DNA of 64,000 nucleotides from assembly GCF_035610345.1 (NCBI RefSeq), contig NZ_CP141213.1:930001-994000 (forward strand), read 5' to 3'. This stretch comes from Sinorhizobium meliloti. Lineage in GTDB: Bacteria > Pseudomonadota > Alphaproteobacteria > Rhizobiales > Rhizobiaceae. Positions 60,112-64,000 of the stretch are shown one piece after another. Numbering within the stretch: the stretch's first letter is position 1; the number at the start of each line of letters is the position of its first letter. The notes under the pieces were generated by a model that was given only the letters and a program-made list of their open reading frames with translations, was not told where the DNA came from and searched no databases. A program made the position numbers and the translations under genes.

Positions 60112-60387
60112 ATGCGGGATTCTGCCAAGACCCTGAATGAGATGACGCCTCGCGAGCGCGCAAACCTGATGACCCTTGTCGCGGACGCACTTGAAGCCAC
60201 CGCGGACGAGGCACAGGAAATCGGCGATGATCGGTTTGCAGCAAACTCGATCAGTCTCGCCAGAATTATCAGCGGTTGCGCCGAAGACGTCGCGACAATG
60301 GATTTGCCGGCCGCGGAACTTCTTTTGCAGCACGGTATCTCGCTGATCGCACTGTTCCGGCGTCAAGCGCCGCCTGTTCTGCATTAA
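60112..60387 (+). CDS. Hypothetical protein (91 aa)
   Basis: MRDSAKTLNEMTPRERANLM, TLVADALEATADEAQEIGDD, then an Ala/Leu-rich C-terminus; probably an all-helical soluble protein. AAAGGAG precedes the ATG. No family recognised. It stands alone and abuts the mosaic repeat. Confidence 0.65.
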   Translation: MRDSAKTLNEMTPRERANLMTLVADALEATADEAQEIGDDRFAANSISLARIISGCAEDVATMDLPAAELLLQHGISLIALFRRQAPPVLH

Positions 60388-60391
60388 GGCC

Positions 60392-60647
60392 GTTGAGCAG
60401 CTCAAAGTGCTACAGCGACCTTTGCGCGTCTCACAAGACGCGCGGCGCTGTAGGAAACGTATCGGAGGACTGCAATCTCTCCTCACCCTAATCTCTGTGC
60501 TCGTCACAGGGATGAGAGCAGCGCCGCGTCTGCGGCGAAGCGTTCTTTCAGCCCAAGGACTTGGTCTGGCTGGATTCCTGTGACAAGCACAGGAATGAGG
60601 AACTCAAACAAGCCGCCGCAGGTGGCCCGAATCTCAACAGGCCTTAG
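60392..60647 (+). repeat. Mosaic intergenic repeat, copy C
   Basis: GCAGCTCAAAGTGCTACAGC, GACCTTTGCGCGTCTCACAA, the CTCGTCACAGGGATGAGAGC dyad, CCAAGGACTTGGTCTGGCTG and CTCAACAGGCCTTAG. It is the reverse complement of most of copy B (52041-52290). It fills the gap before the methyltransferase at 60715; no gene is seen in it. Confidence 0.8.
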
Positions 60648-60714
60648 TTCATGTGCCTATACTGGCAAGCGGACCGGCTGAGAATGTCGGTGCACGCGAT
60701 CGCGAGCGGCTCGA

Positions 60715-61515
60715 TCACGGAACTGTGCCCCGGCAGGCCCAGGCGACGTTCGCAAATGAGCGCGGACCGTCGGGCCGTCCGGCTTCGTAGGCGTCGCGCA
60801 CGGCGGCACGGGTGCGTGCCCGCTCTTCCGCATCGATCGTTGCCACATATTTTCCGAGCGGCCCTTCGCCCGCGCCGATCGGCGCCCAGTAATCGTCGAA
60901 GTTCCGGTAATCCATGCGGATCATCAGCTCGGTTTCCATGACGTTTGCGAGACCCTGCTCGACAAATGTCCGCTTCATTTCTCCCGGCTGCATCATCGGC
61001 TGGGAGCAGTAGCGGGCGCGAAGCGCGCGCCCGCCTTCGCCGAGCGCCGCCACCGTGTCGACCATCATGCGCATGCCGGGCATTCCGCCGAGATGGTCCC
61101 ACACCGCCGCCGCGACGACGCCGCCGGGACGCACCACGCGGCGCATCTCGGCCACGGCCTTGCCTGCTTCGGGCACGAAGTGGAGCACGAGAAGGGCGAA
61201 GGCGCGGTCGAAGGTCCGATCTTCGAACGGCAGGACGCAGGCATCCGCTTCTCTTATCTTTATGCGCGGATCGGTGTTGCGCCGGATCGCCTCCTCCACG
61301 AAGACGGGCGAATAGTCGATCGCGGCGATCTCTTCGAGCCTGGCGGCGTCGGCGAGCGCGAAGGTGAGACTGCCGGTTCCGCAGCCGACATCCAGAACCT
61401 TCTCTCCATCGGCGACACCGGCAAAATCTATGAATTTCGGCGCAAGCTTCCGGCTCCAGCGGCCCATGAGCTGCTCATAGCCGGCTGCATCATGCACGTT
61501 GAAGCTCGATGTCAT
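60715..61515 (-). CDS. Class I SAM-dependent methyltransferase
   Basis: 266 residues: MTSSFNVHDAAGYEQLMGRW, SAM motif I KVLDVGCGTGSLTFALADAA, IAAIDYSPVFVEEAIRRNTD, DRTFDRAFALLVLHFVPEAG and VVRPGGVVAAAVWD. UbiE/methyltransferase 11 type, substrate unknown. GGGAGGCCCTG precedes ATG 61515. Confidence 0.88.
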   Translation of the reverse strand: MTSSFNVHDAAGYEQLMGRWSRKLAPKFIDFAGVADGEKVLDVGCGTGSLTFALADAARLEEIAAIDYSPVFVEEAIRRNTDPRIKIREADACVLPFEDRTFDRAFALLVLHFVPEAGKAVAEMRRVVRPGGVVAAAVWDHLGGMPGMRMMVDTVAALGEGGRALRARYCSQPMMQPGEMKRTFVEQGLANVMETELMIRMDYRNFDDYWAPIGAGEGPLGKYVATIDAEERARTRAAVRDAYEAGRPDGPRSFANVAWACRGTVP

Positions 61516-61604
61516 CAGGGCCTCCCTCGCCGCGGGGACCCAATCTAGACCTGTGAGAAGGGGTTGCCAAGGCGGCACGCATCACGCGCGCGTCGACAGA
61601 CCTG

Positions 61605-61648
61605 CGCAGTGCAGCCGTCATAAACTTCAGATTCTCTCGAGGCCTTAA
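61605..61648 (+). repeat. Short relic of the IS5-type/mosaic repeat end
   Basis: TGCGCAGTGCAGCCGTCATA, AACTTCAGATTCTCTCGAGG, CCTTAA resemble the last 50 bases of copy B (GCAGCCGTCATAAACTCA...CAGGCCTTAG). The element reaches into the stop codon of kup. Confidence 0.5.
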
Positions 61649-63546
61649 ATGATGACTTGCTCTCCCAACTCGACCACGCGATTTGCGGGCAGATGGAAGT
61701 ACTCGGTTGGATCGATCGCCGAGTCGGCCATGGCGATGAAGAGCCTGTCCTGCCACTGCGGCAATCCTGATTGAGAATCCGCAATAAGTTTACGCCGGCC
61801 GAGATAAATGGACGTCGACATTATGTCGAACTTGAATCCTTCCTTTCGACAGCGCGCCAGGGCTTTTGAGACATTCTGATCGTCCATGAAGCCGAATCTC
61901 AGCTCCAAAAGGCTGAACCGGTCAGACAGCTTTGTAATTGTGTAGCGCTCTTTCTCCGGTACGTAGGGGACTTTGGCAGTCCTGATGGTCAGGATGACGT
62001 TATGCCTGTGCAGCACGTGATTGTGCTTGATGTTGTGCAGCAAAACAGCCGGTGTCGTCTCCGGTGTGGCTGTCAGGAAGATCGCAGTTCCGGGCACGTC
62101 GACAGGAGCATGCTCGGACTTTCGTTCGACCATGGTTATGAACTGGTTGAGCGGAATGTCCTGACGAGCGGTCTTCTCGCGCAGCAGGCCGATACCCTTT
62201 CGCCAGGTCCACATCATCGTGATCAAGGCGCCGGCAATGAGGATAGGCACGTATCCGCCGTGATGAACCTTGAACAGGTTGGCGCCAAGAAAGATCAGTT
62301 CAAGGCTGAACAAGGGAAGCAGAACCGCTGTAGCCGTCGAGGCGGACCAGCTCCATTGGCGCCGCACGAACTCGAAGGCAAGAATCGTGTCAATCACCAT
62401 CGCGCCGGTAATGGATACGCCGTAGGCCGGAGCAAGAGCCTCGGAACTGCCGAACACCAGCATGAGGGCGAGCACGCCGATGAGGAGGGTGGTGTTGACC
62501 AGAGGTAGATATATCTGACCGGTCTGGGTTTCCGAGGTATAGCAGATCTCGAACCGCGGGAGGAAGCCGAGGTGGATTGCTTGCCGTATGAGAGAAAAGG
62601 CTCCGGTGATCACGGACTGGCTGGCGATGATCGTTGCGGCGGTTGCAAGAACCACCATCGGCAACAAAGCCCAGTTCGGGAACATCAGGAAAAACGGGTT
62701 CGAGATGGCATCCGGATGGGACAACACCAGCGCGCCTTGTCCAAGATAGTTCAACGCAAGGGCGGGGAACACGACCGTAAACCAGGCCGACTGGATGGGC
62801 CGCCGTCCGAAGTGACCCAGATCGGCATAAAGCGCCTCAGCGCCTGTTACGGTAAGGAAGATGGCGCCGAGCACGATAAAGCCCACGAGCCCGGCATCCC
62901 ACAAGAAACCGACCGCGTTGAGGGGGTTGAAGGCTGAAAGGATCGCCAGATCGTCGCCTATATGCGCAATCCCTGCGGCCGCCATGACGAGAAACCAAAT
63001 CAGGGTGATTGGACCGAAAAATATCGAGACAGCCCCGGTTCCGCGTGACTGGACGGCAAAAAGCAGCAGGATTATCACAATGGCGATCGCCAGCACGTAG
63101 TCGTCGAGTGCCGGCGTCACGAGCTTCAAGCCTTCGACGGCCGAGAGCACCGACAGCGCAGGCGTGATCATCGCGTCGCCGATGAATAAAGCGGCACCGA
63201 GAACGCCGGCAAAAAACATCATGACCGGATACCCGCTTCCCTTCTTCAGCAACAGGGCAAGCAAGGACAGAGTGCCGCCCTCACCATCGTTATCGGCACG
63301 AAGCAGGAAGAGCACGTATTTGATGGTGACGATGGCTGTAAGCGTCCAGATCACCAACGACACGAGACCGATAACCTCTTCTCGCCCGACGCCACCCGCC
63401 CCAAAAGGGCGCAGCGCCTCGCGGAAGGCGTAAAGAGGACTGGTCCCGATATCGCCGTAGACGACGCCGATTGCTCCAATGGTCAGCGCCAGAAACTGCG
63501 GCAGATTGTTCGCTCGAGCCGGTGCGTGGTCGAGGGAGTCGGCCAT
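61645..63546 (-). CDS. kup: Kup-family potassium uptake protein
   Basis: 633-residue K+/H+ symporter with about 12 helices: [60 protein letters not shown] (ion-binding region) and a cytosolic C-terminal domain ending [19 protein letters not shown] 63546 follows AAGGGAG. A GGAAC-N19-TT promoter candidate upstream and the known link of K+ to osmotic stress are compatible. Its stop codon lies inside a repeat relic. Confidence 0.94.
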   Translation of the reverse strand: MADSLDHAPARANNLPQFLALTIGAIGVVYGDIGTSPLYAFREALRPFGAGGVGREEVIGLVSLVIWTLTAIVTIKYVLFLLRADNDGEGGTLSLLALLLKKGSGYPVMMFFAGVLGAALFIGDAMITPALSVLSAVEGLKLVTPALDDYVLAIAIVIILLLFAVQSRGTGAVSIFFGPITLIWFLVMAAAGIAHIGDDLAILSAFNPLNAVGFLWDAGLVGFIVLGAIFLTVTGAEALYADLGHFGRRPIQSAWFTVVFPALALNYLGQGALVLSHPDAISNPFFLMFPNWALLPMVVLATAATIIASQSVITGAFSLIRQAIHLGFLPRFEICYTSETQTGQIYLPLVNTTLLIGVLALMLVFGSSEALAPAYGVSITGAMVIDTILAFEFVRRQWSWSASTATAVLLPLFSLELIFLGANLFKVHHGGYVPILIAGALITMMWTWRKGIGLLREKTARQDIPLNQFITMVERKSEHAPVDVPGTAIFLTATPETTPAVLLHNIKHNHVLHRHNVILTIRTAKVPYVPEKERYTITKLSDRFSLLELRFGFMDDQNVSKALARCRKEGFKFDIMSTSIYLGRRKLIADSQSGLPQWQDRLFIAMADSAIDPTEYFHLPANRVVELGEQVII

Positions 63547-63622
63547 ATGGTCTCCCTTGCTGGGTCGACGTGCTGATACATCTGAAGAAGCGCAAAGCCG
63601 CCGAGAGTCCAGCAACCGAACT

Positions 63623-63648
63623 AACTGAAACGCTTTCCGATTTGTTCC
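63623..63648 (-). promoter_or_regulatory. Candidate EcfG-type promoter for kup
   Basis: On the minus strand GGAAC (63648-63644), 19 bases, TT (63624-63623), 77 bases before the ATG of kup. Confidence 0.45.
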
Positions 63649-63795
63649 TGCTGATGCTGCTTTTCAATTTTCTAGAACGAATGCAGAGAAATTATACAAC
63701 TACATGCGCGCTCCGTCCCTTTGTAAAGCATGGATCACGGTCCCGCCCTGAAGAATTCGGGTCGGCCGAAACGAGTTAACAGCAGGAGATCTACG

Positions 63796-64000
63796 ATGAG
63801 CATCACCGCCACCACGACGCCCGGCAAGACGTTGCTGTCCCCGACCGATCATGCGCTCGTCCTTATCGACTTCCAGTCGCAGATGGCGTTTGCGACCAAG
63901 TCCATCGCGCCGGAACTGCTCCGCAACAATGCGGCGCTCATTTCCCGCGCGGCAGCCGGCTTCGAGGTGCCCACCATCCTCACGACCGTCGCCGAAAAGA
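63796..64000 (+). CDS. Isochorismatase-family cysteine hydrolase (partial, runs off right edge)
   Basis: The visible 68 residues read MSITATTTPGKTLLSPTDHA, LVLIDFQSQMAFATKSI (catalytic Asp in LIDFQ), and RNNAALISRAAAGFEVPTIL. This is the N-terminus of YcaC-type isochorismatase-like hydrolases. AGGAGATCTACG precedes the ATG. Divergent from kup over 249 bases. Confidence 0.88.
   Translation, partial: MSITATTTPGKTLLSPTDHALVLIDFQSQMAFATKSIAPELLRNNAALISRAAAGFEVPTILTTVAEK

Overview
The window reads as a GC-rich alphaproteobacterial replicon from the Rhizobiaceae, most probably Sinorhizobium/Ensifer. The evidence is the paralogous small families typical of rhizobia (DUF982 x4, DUF6074, DUF1236, DUF3008), a NepR/EcfG stress pair, RIME-like intergenic repeats, and a density of ABC and TRAP importers, sugar operons and orphan regulators like that of a chromid such as pSymB. 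That replicon assignment is inference from style. No rRNA, tRNA, CRISPR array or replication origin was recognised.

Layout. 1-4.3 kb: cytochrome bo3 quinol oxidase genes (cyoB partial, cyoA) divergent from an MFS transporter. 4.4-11.0 kb: a stress-response cluster with a DUF3008 protein, a NepR-like anti-sigma gene, an EcfG-type ECF sigma gene, a DUF1236 protein, a CBS protein, four DUF982 paralogues, an SDR oxidoreductase and a low-affinity iron permease homologue. 11.3-12.4 kb: a DUF475/TerC membrane protein with a strong terminator. 13.2-16.3 kb: a PrsDE-like type I secretion pair without a visible substrate. 16.3-23.9 kb: a GntR regulator divergent from a sugar operon (GH4 glycosidase, PfkB kinase, ABC importer). 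24-37 kb: a second stress-protein region with a DUF763 protein, many small proteins, cupin, GST, UdgX, TreZ, GlgX, topoisomerase IB, BON, DUF2934 and CBS proteins. 37.5-43.8 kb: a DUF4168 protein, then RidA, a TRAP transporter, an M20 amidohydrolase and a LysR regulator. 44-49 kb: a methyltransferase and an iron-chelate-type ABC importer with two binding proteins. 49-55.5 kb: surface-sugar genes (RmlC-like epimerase, acyltransferase, SDR, CmcI-like enzyme, C-methyltransferase, rfbG, rfbF). 55.8-64 kb: BBE-type oxidase, PLP decarboxylase, EF-hand protein, DUF488 protein, methyltransferase, Kup K+ transporter and a partial isochorismatase-family gene.

The most striking pattern is regulatory. 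About twenty upstream sites fit the general-stress sigma consensus GGAAC-N18/19-TT, and most lie 30-130 bases before a start codon. They precede the sigma gene itself, CBS, DUF982, SDR, iron permease, GST, udgX, treZ, glgX, BON, DUF2934, EF-hand, kup and several very small genes. Two are mirror-symmetric (GGAAC...GTTCC), so a single 27-28 bp site offers a promoter on both strands; one separates treZ from glgX. One faces no gene but is followed about 100 bases later by a strong hairpin and may drive a small RNA. The window therefore appears to hold a clustered EcfG regulon with its own sigma/anti-sigma pair, covering DNA repair, trehalose/glycogen metabolism, detoxification and many uncharacterised small proteins.

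Repeats: three RIME-like ~50 bp elements and a mosaic intergenic repeat in three larger copies, associated with IS5-type transposase C-terminal remnants, lie in the gaps at 34.8, 49.7, 52.0-52.5, 59.8, 60.4 and 61.6 kb.
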